64,000 nucleotides of DNA from Apostichopus japonicus (GCF_037975245.1 NC_092583.1:2411264-2475263); one strand, 5' to 3'. Positions 1-13,535 are shown, counted from the first letter of the stretch. The notes: generated by a model not told the origin, from the letters alone. Numbers and translations: made by a program.

Positions 1-811
1 AAACAATTTCTTTTTTTTTACCGTTCCTACTTGGCTAATTATTTTATGAATAATTGATTCATAAAATATGACTGAACATTTTATGAAATTGTTATCACTT
101 ATTCTTGGAACGACGACGGATATTCCTAAAGTATGTTCAGGATGAAGACACCATGACCGCGTATACAAGCTCGCGTTAAAATTGTTTATCTGCATTCAAA
201 ATTTATTCACTGAGGTTTAGTGTGCATTTGCGGCTGCAATAGGATACCCGCGAGACAAGTTTTTTTGAAAATGTTAGCCAATTTTATCACCTCTTAAGGT
301 TAGCGAGACTTAATGATTATCAGCAGTATACAAAAGTTATAACAAAAAATTATAGATATGTATTCATGTACTCCACCCAGCAGTGACTCTCCCCCACCCC
401 CCCCCTGCCCTCCATACCTCTGTCCTAACCCAAAACTATACGTCGTTTCGCCCCTTTACTTCTGTCAGCAAAGCATTTTCTATAACTGACTTATTATCTT
501 GGCTTTCATCTGATTGGTTTTGGAATAATCTAGATGGTTGGACTATAAGAACAGTACTTTTAGCATAATTATTTTTGATCCCCGTCACGATTTTTAGCTT
601 GCTAAAATTTTGGGAAGAATTTTGGGATGACATTTTAGTGTAACTTCCATCGATTGTAAAAATGATGACGTAGATAATTCTATCGAACACCTACGCTCGG
701 GATTAATAATCTCTTCATTCATTCATTTATTATTTTAATTAACTTATTTATTTATCATACCTTGTTACAATTTTTATTCGTAGCAATTTTTTCCCCGGTT
801 ACGTATATATC
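1..811. other. non-coding, no gene seen
   Basis: AT-rich sequence with one C-rich tract near 391-412. Short open frames here (such as the one near 383-568) show no recognisable family or composition. I see no gene. Confidence 0.5.
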
Positions 812-1094
812 GAGAGCGTGGTGGCTAATTGGCTAAGGCGTCGGACTCGTGATCCAAGGATTGCTGTTTCGATTCCTGCCTAGTTCATTGCGTTGTGACC
901 TTGGGCAAGATGCTTTATCTCACTTGCTTCTTTACACCCAGGGGTTAAATGGGTACCTGTGAGGTAACTTGTCACTGAGGGTAGTATATAACTGCTGCCG
1001 ACTGGAGGGATTGTCTCTGGGACAGGTTATCATTGACCAGGGGTAATATGAGACCTATCGCTGGTATAAAGCGCTATATAAAAAGCAATTATTA

Positions 1095-1152
<58 letters not shown>
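812..1152 (+). repeat. tRNA-derived SINE with (TTA)n tail
   Basis: The 5' part looks like a tRNA. A box-A-like stretch (TGGCTAATTGG) is followed about 40 bases on by a box-B-like stretch (GTTTCGATTCC). A unique body follows, containing CTTGGGCAAGATGCTTTA, and the element ends in a long TTA/ATT microsatellite (about 1090-1151). That is the normal order of a SINE: pol III head, body, simple-repeat tail. Box B differs from the GGTTCGANTCC consensus by one base, so this is an old or diverged copy. I could not name the family. Confidence 0.75.
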
Positions 1153-1196
1153 GTCCATTCATTTTGAAACTGGTGGTGATGAATCAGCTAAGCTAA

Positions 1197-1529
1197 GCAC
1201 AAAGAAACGTCTCATGCCGGTAATCTGACCTAGTTTCGAATGAGGTGTAACAGAAATGTTATAGACACCACCATCGATCCAAGAAAATACACACACAGCT
1301 TGCTACCGTCGGTAATTAGACTAGTGTACAGCCAGTACATACAGCTGCGGTCGATACCCACAGCACAGTGTACATAGCAGCGATGGACATCTCAGGTCTG
1401 GATAAAAGATAACAAGGTATCACGTTTCATTACTGTCTGCATTTTGTAGCGACAAGAAGAAAACTTCACTTGCAAGCAACAGAAAGTTAACTTTTTCAGA
1501 GCGCGGCACGCGGTTTGGTACATGTATTC
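1197..1529 (-). mobile_element. truncated copy of the 41.65-kb TTAA element
   Basis: The reverse complement of this block matches about 41676-42000 in KRIT1 intron 2. Shared stretches include GAAACGTCTCATGCCGGTAA, TTGTAGCGACAAGAAGAAAA and GCGGCACGCGGTTTGG. The terminal inverted repeats visible in the 41.65-kb copy are missing here, so this copy is truncated at both ends. It lies in opposite orientation, about 40 kb away. Confidence 0.75.
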
Positions 1530-3607
1530 CTTTAATAGAAACTTCATCAGCATCGGTTACTTATATCTACTTGGAAATATTTTGACTAATCATGTGAAGA
1601 AGAAAAAAAAAAGAATAACAAACTTACGCAACCGGAAATGACAAAATTGAAATATTTGGAATAGAATGGCAGAATTTTGAGTTAGACTTTTGGCAAAATT
1701 AAAAACAAAAATGCCATATTAAAAATTCATTCTTTTAGGTTTTTAAAATTCCTAATGTGAACCAAGTTATTAAAGGTGTAGCCATAGTTATGACCAATGA
1801 GTAATTTCAGAGGGAGTTATAAATATGATGGAACAGAACTATTATTGTTTGGTTTGTTGTGTGAATGTCATAAATGTCGTGAATGTTTTAAATCTCGATA
1901 GGGAACCCTTATCGTCTCAAAGCAACAACATTTAATGTAACCATGACTATACTATTAATATAGCAAATTGTATCTAAACTTTTTTCTTTTCTTTTTGGTG
2001 ATACGGATGTGGGAAACTTGATGTGTTCATTATCATTAATTATGGCGGTTATAACTAAAAACTAATTATACCTTTTGTCTATCTGCATGAGAGAAACAAC
2101 ATTTTCCAAAGAGTTTGCAAAAGAATAAACAGAAATAGTGTCCTAAAATCCAACAGCGCATGCGCATAGTAAAATCCATTTTGAGAAGTACAAAGAAAGT
2201 AATACATTATGTTTACTCAAAAATCCTTTGACGTATTTTTGAAGTAATACGTAAATGATAAAAACATTAATGGTACACTAGAGACTCCGTTGATATGATG
2301 AGAACTTGACCAACTTCTTTGCATACATGACTTCCTACAATTGTTTGGATTTCGTGACGGCGTTTCCTGGGCAACGTTGCTAATTCTGTCACCAAAGAAT
2401 GGGATTACGTCATCTTTTTTATTTGTTCTACGTACGTCGTAAAAGACACTTTTTTTCCAAATCATAATTTTGAGCCAAAAAAATAAAAAAATAAGTGAGA
2501 GAGAAAAAAAACACTCGATGACACGAACGATTAATATGATAAAAGTCTTTAACTTTGAATTCCAAATTTTCCAAGATACAGCAAAAATGTTTATTAGTGA
2601 AAACTTCTATGAATGTACATTTTCATGTTTCAAACTTGATTAATTTTTAGTTATTAAATTACTCGAGCTAATAAAAGCTGCGATGTTGTTGTCTTGTATC
2701 TATATACAAACGTGAACACGTCACTAGGCCAAAGGTATACTGGATTTGTTTGAAGAGAGCGTGCAGGTTGATTCCCTAGACGACACAGAAGGACGTTGCG
2801 TGGTAATATAACATATATCATAAAACATACAATCGTATTCTCACACCCCTATCTCAACAATGAACTAGTCTTGTCGTGTTTTCTGGAAATAGAATTATCG
2901 GAACGTATCATTAGGACAAAAGAGGGTCAATAAAGAATAGTAAAATATGAAAAAAATGATGGGCCTGAGAATATTATTAGACTTGTACAAGGATGCATCT
3001 ATTGTCAATATGTAACCGGCAAGAATACTTATTTCCCTCTTTCCTTAAAGTATCGTCATCCACCCCCCCTCCTATGCTCTCCCTATTCTCTTCTTTCCCC
3101 TGTCCCTTCCCTCCCATCCTCTCCCCTCCACATCTGCCCCCCCCCCCCCCTCGGTATAATGACTGCTTATGACTAGTCGGTTATTTTCATTTTCAACTAT
3201 CGTCGAATTGTGGATACTGTGTGCACACACAACATTGATCATGATTATGTCTGCTAAACGCTCCCGTAATGAATTCCGATTTAGTTTCCAATCCAAAGCA
3301 GTCCTTATGTTCAGCAGCATATTTCATTTGGTACTTCTTTTACCTCTTTTTATCTTTCAGCAAAAGTTAAAAATATCTTCTTTTATTCTCTAAATGTCTC
3401 AGTTATGAAAAAAAATAATATATAACATTCACCTTACAGCATATTTGAAATAAATTTGCTAATTTTTAGACCAAATTGAACCCTCTAGATTTCTTGTTTT
3501 GTTTTAAAGTTATACGCTCTGCATGTAAAACTTCCCGTGTTTGGCTGGGGGCCGGGGGGGGGGTGGTGAAACGTAGGGACCTAACATTGCTTGGGTCGAT
3601 TAGGGGG
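1530..3607. other. non-coding, no gene seen
   Basis: AT-rich sequence with a pyrimidine-rich C tract at about 3061-3150. Open frames are short and unconvincing. No splice-linked coding exon was recognised. Confidence 0.45.
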
Positions 3608-3992
3608 CAATGGTGTAGGAAGGTACTTTTGAGTGGGGGGGGGGGGCTGAAGACTGATGGCCGGCCTGGGGGAGGAGTCTAAGGGGAGGGGGACACCGGT
3701 CTAAGGGGAGGGGGTGTCCCCCTCCCCTTTGGATTTTATTTGCATTTCCAGGTGGCCTCTGATGCAATTTGGATCAATATAGCACACTTCAACACCCACT
3801 CCATTTTGTAAATAATTTTGCATTTTCACCTGGCCTTAGATGCAATTTGGTGCTCCAAATGAGATTTTTTTCTCATTTGGAAATGAAAAAGGGGTTTTCT
3901 GACTTGCGAAGTGGGGGGGGGGGGGGCGGAATGATACTTCCGCCCCATATTTTTTACTGGGGGACTGGCGCCCCCCGGTTCCTACGCCCTTG
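3608..3992 (-). mobile_element. hAT-like non-autonomous element, copy 1
   Basis: This block is the reverse complement of 27387-27758 over almost its whole length. Shared segments include the 'gatggccggcctgggggagg' region and the 'ctccaaatgagatttttttc' region. The right end reads GGTTCCTACGCCCTTG. The left end reads CAATGGTGTAGGAAGG, a decayed version of the CAGTGGCGTAGG type of end. Runs of 10-15 G make it potentially G-quadruplex forming. Flanking target duplications are not clear here because the flanks are G-rich. Confidence 0.7.
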
Positions 3993-4339
3993 GGGGGGGG
4001 TCCCGAGCCTGCTCGATGACTGCTTCGCTAGACGTGTTAACTCCACAAAGTGTAAAGTGTGTGATATGTAATAGATATAGCGGGTTATACAAGATATAGC
4101 GAATGTTAGAAATCAAGTACTTGTCATGTTAAGATCACAGTTTGGGCAATCGCCACCTCGCCCCCCCCCCACCCTTTACGACCCGCTACGTTTTTGTTAT
4201 TTTAGTTAATCCATGTTTTTTTTTTTTTTCATTTCTATACAGTAATTGTTTTCTTTTATCCACATCTCTGTTTTGACAAAGAAACGGAAACTCTAGTTAC
4301 TTCTCTCTATAAAGCCAGAAGGAACAATATTAATTGAAA

Positions 4340-4500
4340 TCACTTGTATTGACAGTATGAACAATTCTAAACAATAGAAAACAATAGAAACAGGATATTC
4401 ATACTGCTCATACTTATTCATACTTGTTCATACGTGTTCATACTTGTTCATACTGTCAGTACAAGTGCTTTGAAGCATGACGTGAACGTACAGTATTGTA
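4340..4500. repeat. diverged foldback fragment related to the 55.15/60.57-kb elements
   Basis: Contains 'gacagtatgaacaattc', then the inverted motif 'ggatattcatactgctcat', four short 'catactTgttcat' variants and 'actgtcagtacaagtgcttt'. The same motifs occur in the elements at 55153 and 60568. The conserved CCAGTTGG ends were not found here. Confidence 0.5.
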
Positions 4501-5343
4501 AAACCATGTCCTGAATTGGGCGTCCTATTCTAGGTTTGAGTTCATTGGGATGAAAAATCTGCTTCCCGTTGTGACAATAATCTGACGATAGCAGATGAAA
4601 ACGTTGCTTTTCACCACAGAGGGAAAAAAGCGGGAGAAGTTAATATTTCTTCAGTTGTAATTTTTGTTAAGTACCCCATTTTCCTTTGTAATGCTTTTAA
4701 CATTTGGACAACATGGATCTGTTTCGCTATGTGATAGAGAATGATATTAATAACATGACGATCAACTTCTCCATTTTGTTTTAATAATGAATATTTCTTT
4801 TATATTTTGATTTGACAGTTTCAAGAAAAGGACTCTATACGACTATGATATCAACATGACATCCGAATACAAACTCCATACTTCAAAATGACATCTCATG
4901 TAATCATTGGTTTAGACTTTTGTAGTTACAGTTATGTCACATCAACCTTGGTAACCAACTGAATGGACATGTGACGTCATGGGCCATCAAGACGTTTATG
5001 ATTGGATGAGAGGAGAAGAATAAGAAGAAGAAGAAAAACATGAAGACACTCCACAAGAGGCATCAGATTTGTCAGAAATATTACTTGTCTCCATCAAATG
5101 TCTGGTAAAACAGGAAGATATTATGCATGAACTCGTCCCGTGGCTCACGGCTAAGACGACTCGAATTTCACAAGGCCAATGAAAATGTAAAGATTTGCTT
5201 AAGTTTTGTTTGAAAATGTAACATCCCGTAGAATATTGGCTATACCTTTTCTCGTCTTGCAGATGTAGAGTAACGTAAAACAAAGATTTCTTTCTTTGGT
5301 TTTTGTTTGTTTGGAAGATTGATTAGCCGAGCCGCTTTCTTAT

Positions 5344-5378
5344 CGGTTAACCGGTTAACCGGTTAACCGGCTAACCGG
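5344..5378. repeat. short palindromic tandem repeat (GGTTAACC)
   Basis: Four successive CGGTTAAC/CGGCTAAC units at 8-bp spacing. Each unit is self-complementary, so the block could form a cruciform or act as a multimerised binding site. No gene is adjacent. Confidence 0.7.
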
Positions 5379-6189
5379 AAGACAGACTATGTCAACAATT
5401 GTTCTCTGGAGATCGAAACTATTCTTGGTTGATCTTCGGTTTGGTGTTCATGAGGGAAGGGGGGGGGGTATCTCCAGCATTTTTAAATGGAGCGACATAA
5501 CGTATTTCGATCCAACCCCCCCCCCCCCCCCCTCCCCCAACCCGCCCATCTTTATAGTTTTGAGCCATGAATGGAGGGATACTGCAGAATATATTTATTT
5601 ATTTATTTATATATAGATATATTTTCTCTTTTTTTCCTTTGGCCGCCTGTATGTTTATTAATAACACTGTATCATATAAACAAGCATTTAACTGAAATCC
5701 ATAAATCTCCCGGACACTTTTTTTTCTTGGTTCCATTGGCGTTATCCGGTATGTGAAGTACGGAAACTATTGTGGAACTTTTTTTATCATTATTTTTCAT
5801 TATTTTGGAAAAATCAAAATCTGTATCAGATATATCAAATTTATATTTAACTTTCCAATGACAATGCAGTTTTGAGATTAAGCGATTCATGTCACTTATT
5901 GCAATCCTAAAAATGTTCTGAAGCACAGTTTTTGAAATAATTGATGACGAAACGGAAGGCTTGTTCTCATGAGGTTGTCGTTTGCCAATAAAATCTTTCA
6001 CTGTTTGATTACTGATATCAATCAAATGATGTCAAAAAATAATAATAATAAATTTTACTTATTTGTAAAGATCCCTCAATGTAGCGTCATAATGACGTCA
6101 TTATAAACTTGATTTTCTACCTTGGTAATGCTTTCTTGTCCTGATCCAGATACCAAACTCAGACGCGGAAACAGTGAAAATGTGGAGAG

Positions 6190-9100
6190 TCGATGGCGCT
6201 ATTTGAATACGTTGCCTTAACAATTTGTTTTCTTGTGCTTTTCTTGAGGTTAAAAGTGGCATTGAATCGAACTTTAGGCCCTCTAAATATTAAAATAATA
6301 TTCGAGATTTGTTTCATCATAATGTTCTATTTTTGCAACAAAGGGACGGATTATGAGATTATTACTGACTGGCAGGTAATCAGACGCCCGCCAAGAAACC
6401 CACGCATGGTTTTGAAAAGAAATAAAAAAAATCACGATTTTGGCCAAAAATTGAGAAAAATCATAAGGGTATAGCCTTCGTATGATCAAATTTGGCCCAA
6501 AAATGACACTTCTCAAATTTCAGTTTGGACGCACATTTCGGATTCCCGTAGCTAATAAGCTGCTTTTCTTGAAGTTAAAAGTGGCATTGAATGGTATTTT
6601 AGGCCATCTAAATATTAAAATGATATTCGAAATTTATTTCATCATAATGTTCTATTTTTGCAACAAAGAGACGGATTATGAGATTATTATTGCCTCAAAT
6701 TTGGCCCCAAAGTGACACTTCTCAAATTTCAGTTGGGACGCACATTTCGGATTCCCGTAGCTCATAAGCTGCTTTTCTTGAAGTTAAAAGTCGCATTAAA
6801 TAGAATTTTAGGCCCTCTTAATATTAAAATAATATTCGAAATTTCTTTCATAATAATGTTCTATTTTTGCAACAAATGGACGGATTATGAGGTTATTATT
6901 GCCTGGAATGTTACCAGAAGGGCGCCAACAAACCCACGCATGATTTTGAAAAGAAATAAAAAAGTCACGATTTTAGCCAAAATTGCGAAAAATCATAAGG
7001 GTATAGCCTTACAAAATGATCAAATTTGGCCCCAAAATGACACTTCTCAAATTTCAGTTAGGACGCACATTTCGGATTCCCGTAGCTCATAAGCTGCTTT
7101 TCTTGAAGTTAAAAGTGGCATTGAATAGAATTTTAGGCCCTCTTAATATTAAAATAATATTCGAAATTTCTTTCATAATAATGTTCTATTTTTGCAACAA
7201 ATGGACGGATTATGAGGTTATTATTGCCTGGAAAGTTACCAGAAGGGCGCCAAGAAACCCACGCATGATTTTGAAAAGAAATAAAAAAGTCACGATTTTA
7301 GCCAAAATTGCGAAAAATCATAAGGGTATATAGCCTTACAAAATGATCAAATTTGGCCCCAAAGTGACACTTCTCAAATTTTTGTTTGGACGCACATTTC
7401 GGATTCCCGTAGCTAATAAGCTGCTTTTCTTGAAGTTAAAAGTGGCATTGAATGGTATTTTAGGCCTTCTAAATATTAAAATGATATTCGAAATTTCTTT
7501 CATAATAATGTTCTATTTTTGCAACAAAGGGACGGATTATGAGGTTATTATTGACTGGCAGATAATCAGAAGCGCGCCAAGAAACCCACGCATGATTTTG
7601 AAAAGAAATAAAAAAGTCACGATTGTAGCCAAAATTGCGAAAAATCATAAGGGCATAGCCTTACAAACTGATCAAATTTGGCCCCAAAGTGACACTTCTC
7701 AAATTTTTGTTTGGACGCACATTTCGGATTCCCGTAGCTAATAAGCTGCTTTTCTTGAAGTTAAAAGTGGCATTGAATGGTATTTTAGGCCTTCTAAATA
7801 TTAAAATGATATTCGAAATTTCTTTCATAATAATGTTCTATTTTTGCAACAAAGGGACGGATTATGAGGTTATTATTGACTGGCAGATAATCAGAAGCGC
7901 GCCAACAAACCCACGCATGATTTTGAAAAGAAATAAAAAAGTCACGATTTTAGCCAAAATTGCGAAAAATCATAAGGGTATATAGCCTTACAAAATGATC
8001 AAATTTGGCCCCAAAATGACACTTCTCAAATTTCAGTTTGGACGCACATTTCGGATTCCCGTAGCTCATAAGCTGCTTTTCTTGAAGTTAAAAGTGGCAT
8101 TGAATGGAATTTTAGGCCCTTCTAAATATTTAAAAAAAAAAAAAAAAATCGAAATTTCTTTCATCATAATGTTCTATTTTTGCAACAAAGGGACGGATTA
8201 TGAGGTTATTATTGACTGGCAGATAATCAGAAGCGCGCCAACAAACCCACACATGATTTTGAAAAGAAATAAAAAAGTCACGATTTTAGCCAAAATTGCG
8301 AAAAATCATAAGGGTATAGCCTTACAAAATGATCAAATTTGGCCCCAAAATGACACTTCTCAAATTTCTGTTTGGACGCACATTTCGGATTCCCGTAGCT
8401 CATAAGCTGCTTTTCTTGAAGTTAAAAGTGGCATTGAATGGAATTTTAGGCCCTTCTAAATATTTTTTTTTTTAAAAATCGAAATTTCTTTCATCATAAT
8501 GTTCTATTTTTGCAACAAAGGGACGGATTATGAGGTTATTATTGACTGGCAGATAATCAGAAGCGCGCCAACAAACCCACGCATGATTTTGAAAAGAAAT
8601 AAAAAAGTCACGATTGTAGCCAAAATTGCGAAAAATCATAAGGGTATAGCCTTACAAAATGATCAAATTTGGCCCCAAAGTGACACTTCTCAAATTTTTG
8701 TTTGGACGCACATTTCGGATTCCCGTAGCTAATAAGCTGCTTTTCTTGAAGTTAAAAGTGGCATTGAATGGAACTTTAGGCCCTCTAAATATTAAAATGA
8801 TATTCGAAATTTCTTTCATAATAATGTTCTATTTTGCAACAAAGGGACGGATTATGAGGTTAATGTTGACTGGCAGATAATCAGAAGCGCGCCAAGAAAC
8901 CCACGCATGATTTTGAAAAGAAATAAAAAAGTCACGATTTTAGCCAAAATTGCGAAAAATCATAAGGGTATAGCCTTACAAAATGATCAAATTTGGCCCC
9001 CAAAGTGACACTTCTCAAATTTCTGTTTGGACGCACATTTCGGATTCCCGTAGCTAATAAGCTGCTTTTCTTGAAGTTAAAAGTGGCATTGAATGGAATT

Positions 9101-10135
9101 TTAGGCCCTCTAAATATTAAAATGATATTCGAAATTTCTTTCATAATAATGTTCTATTTTTGCAACAAAGGGACGGATTATGAGATTATTATTGACTGGA
9201 ATGTAACCAGAAGGGCGCCAACGAACCCACGCATGGTTTTGAAAAGAAATAAAAAAGTCACAAATTTAGCCAAAATTGAGAAAAAATCATAAGGGTATAG
9301 CCTTACAAAATGATCAAATTTGGCCCCAAAATGACACTTCTCAAATTTCAGTTGGGACGCACATTTCGGATTCCCGTAGCTCATAAGCTGCTTTTCTTGA
9401 AGTTAAAAGTGGCATTAAATAGAATTTTAGGCCCTTCTAAATATTAAAATAATATTCGAAATTTCTTTCATAATAATGTTCTATTTTTGCAACAAAGGGA
9501 CGGATTATGAGGTTAATATTGACTGGCAGATAATCAGAAGCGCGCCAAGAAACCCACGCATGATTTTGAAAAGAAATAAAAAAGTCACGATTGTAGCCAA
9601 AATTGAGAAAAATCATAAGGGTATAGCCTTACAAAATGATCAAATTTGGCCCCAAGATGACACTTCTCAAATTTCAGTTTGGACGCACATTTCGGATTCC
9701 CGTAGCTCATAAGCTGCTTTTCTTGAAGTTAAAAGTGGCATTGAATGGAATTTTAGGCCCTTCTAAATATTAAAATAATATTCGAAATTTCTTTCATAAT
9801 AATGTTCTATTTTTGCAACAAAGGGACGGATTATGGGATTATTATTGACTGGCAGATAATCAGAAGCGCGCCAAGAAACCCACGCATGATTTTGAAAAGA
9901 AATAAAAAAGTCACGATTTTAGCCAAAATTGAGAAAAATCATAAGGGTATAGCCTTACAAAATGATCAAATTTGGCCCCAAAATGACACTTCTCAAATTT
10001 CAGTTTTGAAGCACATTTCGGATTCCCGTAGCTCATAAGCTGCTTTTCTTGAAGTTAAAAGTGGCATTGAATGGAATTTTAGGCCCTTCTAAATATTAAA
10101 ATAATATTCGAAATTTCTTTCATAATCATGGTCAG
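6190..10135 (+). repeat. tandem array, about 12 units of 325-327 bp
   Basis: The anchor 'cacatttcggattcccgtag' recurs at about 6532, 6741, 7066, 7393, 7718, 8045, 8379, 8709, 9034, 9360, 9686 and 10012. Spacing is 325-327 bp in most units. The 6532-6741 unit lacks about 117 bp. Two units carry poly-A or poly-T expansions near 8125 and 8463, which lengthen their spacing to 330-334. Spacings of 325 and 327 alternate between 6741 and 8045, matching presence or absence of an extra 'ta' in 'gggtatatagcc', which suggests partial amplification as dimers. Each unit carries an open plus frame that ends at the same TAG. I regard these frames as by-products of an AT-rich repeat, since indels break them freely and no family is recognisable. 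Confidence 0.93.
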
Positions 10136-10690
10136 ATAAGCTGCTTTTCTTTTCGTTAATATTTTCCCCTCATTTTATCCAATTACCACATACAGATTTC
10201 ATATTCAAATTAAACAATCTTTTAAAGGGAGAAAAAACCTAGTTTCCTACTATGATAGTCTGAGGTCAAATGAAAAGGGCGCCATCGCTTTTCCCGTATC
10301 AGTGTTGGAAGATTATAAACATATAGTAGAAATTTGAAGAAACTACTAAGGGTATATAGCCTTACAAAGTTATCAAATTTGGACGAAAAATTAAGGTTCT
10401 CAAAAATTAGTTCCTTTGTTAATAATATGTTCTCTCATGTCAAAAATGTAAAGGTTTTTCTCCTTAGTTTAATCATGACTTTATACAGAAAACAATGTTT
10501 TAAAGAGAGAAAGAATCCAATTTCTTACTGTCTTCTGAATAGGGCGCCATCTCTTCACCGCATCAGTCTGGAAAGATTCGAACAAAATGTGACTTGGGTC
10601 CAATTTTGAAAAACATACAGCCTAACAAAATGATCAAAGTTGGACGAAAAATCAAGTTTCTTAAAATAAACATTTATCCTTTGTTTGACA
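10136..10690 (+). repeat. degenerate edge units of the 326-bp array
   Basis: After the last regular unit the sequence keeps only parts of the motif. It has 'gctgcttttctttt', then 'gggcgccatcgcttttcccg' (10279) and 'gggcgccatctcttcaccgc' (10542). 'aagggtatatagccttacaaa' is followed by 'tcaaatttggacgaaaaatt' at about 10348-10395, and a similar block lies at about 10617-10660. Two strongly diverged units of roughly 265-280 bp fit. Decay at the edge is typical of tandem arrays kept uniform by unequal exchange in the centre. Confidence 0.65.
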
Positions 10691-12359
10691 AGACATGACG
10701 AAGAAAACACAAAAATAATAATAAGTTATCATTCGTTTAATAAGGTTATATATAGTTTATTAACTTTGATAAGCTTCTAGCTGAAACATAACAGGTTCTT
10801 TAAAGGTATCCGTAGGTAGCTGGTTGCATTTCCGTACACGATAGTTCATCCGACCATCTTCACTGGAAAAACTACACTATCCTGTACGGAGGCTTTGAGG
10901 TGCATCTCATCTACCTCGAGATTACTTACATTAGATAAATTTCATAAGAGATTAGTTATAGTCAGCACATTCTTATGTCTCCATTTTTAACTGTGTGGAC
11001 AAAAACCAAAAAAGAATCTTCAGATTTTAAGAGACCATGATAGAGTATGACCTTTGACCTGGAAATCCTACGCACCCGGAAATACACTGAACTGAGACCA
11101 ATGCTACAATAGCTATGCATACATATGCCTCTGTATTCCTACTTTTTGCTGACAATATCAGCAAAGGGGGTGAGAAAGTTGAGAACGTTTGGACAACCCC
11201 AGCCCCTCATGTGCTAGAAACTAAAACACTGGATGTTTGTATGTACTGTACCATTAAGATTAATCTCTCCCTGCTCCCCCCCCCCACCCCCTCCACAAGA
11301 ATTAATACTCTATCTATGCCTACTAAATATACCATTAACCAATACAAATTGAATGTAGGCTTGTAAATGAAGACATGTATGTTTAGGACATCCGTGACCA
11401 AATCTGAGATCTCCTTAGATTTTGTTGTTGGACAAGCATAAACAAGAATGGCTTTAAACAAAACCTGAATGTCAAATTGTGAAATTCCAACAAGTTAGAA
11501 TAAAACAAGATCAGGAAATCTTTGGATATATCTAATTTGGTGTCAAAACATTCATCTTCCATTTTTCTTTTGTATGTCCGGTATGCTCCTTTAAATAAAA
11601 TTTAATGATGGCAGCATTTCACAATTCAGGTGTCATGGTCAATATTACAACAGTTTTGTATATATTCATTTTTTGACATGTTCCAGTGTTGTAAACTCAA
11701 TTATCTACCTTCCCAAAACTGCCCCCCTACACCCCCCCCCCCAAAAAAATGAAAAAGTTTCCTTTTAGCTTGCATTCACAAACAGGGCTTACAGACAAAA
11801 TCCATTACTCGTTTTATCATTACAACATTGACATCCATAACATTTTTATTGGATACCATTCTTATGACCTTTTCTTTTCCATTTCAAATATTATAAGTGT
11901 TCACAAAGGTGCTGATTTTAAGGTTTGTGATCTTAACTAGTGTATCCCACTGCTATTTTGATTGATCAGCCTTTTGTGATGTTAAACAGGGTAATTTTCT
12001 CAAACAATAAAAGTGGTACTATAATATGTAGCTTGCACTTATAATTATTCTCTCTAATGATTGCAAAACTTAAAACCAAACTTTGATCTAAAGTGATCCT
12101 TTTATAGGTTAGCAGAGCATAAGCATTTAGGAGATAAATAGATTAATAAGTTAGTAAGTTAAAGTGGCACGGTGGTGATTACCCAACACTTTTCATTTAT
12201 AGTTACCAAACAAACTTGAGAATTAAGTACAAGTATCATTTATCAATCTCTTTCCACTTATTAAACACATCGACAACGATGTAAAGTTGAGGGAATTTTA
12301 ACATTTCAGCTGTCAATTTGAATCTCAAGATATGCTTTTACTACTACAATAAACAGTGA
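10691..12359. other. non-coding, no gene seen
   Basis: AT-rich intergenic sequence with C-rich tracts near 11275-11290 and 11720-11745. Short open frames have no recognisable content. Confidence 0.45.
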
Positions 12360-12800
12360 ATATGCACACCCAAACACACACTCACGGGTGCGTTTGAACG
12401 TTAGACCTAGGAAGGACCCCATTGTTTGTATTTTTCCACTGTTTGAAAAACCACATACCCTTACCTTAAAAATACCCCCTTGACAACAGAAATCTTTCAT
12501 GTGGACTGGTGTTTCTTTTCGGATGACATCCAAGGACTGGGAACTCTTTTGTTCAAGTCCCCAGGTTTGAATGTGACACTAGTGCACACACACACACACG
12601 CACGTTTGTATTACATTCAGACCGAGGACCCCATTGTATTTTCCATTGTTCAAATCCACGTACCCTAACCTTAACAATAACCCATACAATAGAATTCTTC
12701 CGAGGACGTGGTGATTCTCTGGAAATCACAACCGAGGACTTGGAATTCTTTTGTTCAAGTCCTCGGTCAGAATACAAAACAAACGCATGTGCACACACAT
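12360..12800. repeat. two-copy tandem duplication, about 212 bp, with CA microsatellites
   Basis: Copy 1 runs from the CA-rich stretch at about 12365 and contains 'aggaccccattgtttg' at 12413. Copy 2 contains 'aggaccccattgtatt' at 12625. Both continue through a 'taccctaaccttaa'-like stretch and 'aattcttttgttcaagtcc' or its near copy. CA runs sit at the junctions. The duplication is diverged. It lies downstream of the ZC3H15 poly(A) signal. Confidence 0.7.
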
Positions 12801-13535
12801 GGACACACACGGTTCATGACGAACCAAAGTTACAACTGTTAACAAATTGTGCATTTCTGATCACATCATTAATTCAGCACCCGGTTACATAAGATAAAAT
12901 TGCAACAAGTGAAATTTTACTCATTCATTACCTACATCTGGTGTATTACCAAGGTTACAATGGCTTGATCAGAATAAATAATACAAACACTTGCTTGTAT
13001 ATAATTACTGTTCACACCATATGTCAGCTCCTCCAAGTACCCAACCAGCTGTTTCTCGAACCAGCTGTTTCTCGTTCCACCTCTTTCACCTCGTTCAGTT
13101 TTAGGTAAATACTGAAGTAACCTACAGTAACTGCCATTACTACTGAAAGTTATATCCAACCCAGGCCATGTTGCCCCATTTAAACAAGTCCAATTTTTAT
13201 TAGGAAACAGAGTTTTTAACACAACCCCTTTCCCGTGATTCAATCTGGACAGTAACGACCAGCTAGGATATTGTCCCGGGGAACCTTAGGGTTGGGCATA
13301 CCATAGTCAACCATGCACTTCTTTTATCCGACCATTGCTTAGATCCAAAACATTCTTACGAAAAAAGAAACAAAAAGGTCAAAAAGAAGGGGGAAAAAAC
13401 GCTCACAAAAATGAAGAAAAAAAAATGTTGGCGACCCTCGGCAAGAAGATGGATATGACTTGGACTGACACACAAGGACAACATACGGTTCTGCTGTAAG
13501 GTATTTAGCGAAGCTCTCCATCCAAAAAAACAAAT
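12801..13535. other. intergenic, no recognised gene
   Basis: One minus-strand open frame of about 100 codons (12932-13243) is present. It has no recognisable domain and no supporting splice context, so I do not call it a gene. Confidence 0.45.

Noticed and set aside
6193-8880. A series of overlapping plus-strand open frames of 77-136 codons with nearly the same peptide
   Set aside because: They are the same frame repeated in the 326-bp tandem units. They are broken by indels, poly-A insertions and a 117-bp deletion, and show no known family.
12932-13243. 103-codon minus-strand frame downstream of ZC3H15
   Set aside because: No recognisable domain, no splice partners, and it lies beyond the ZC3H15 poly(A) signal.
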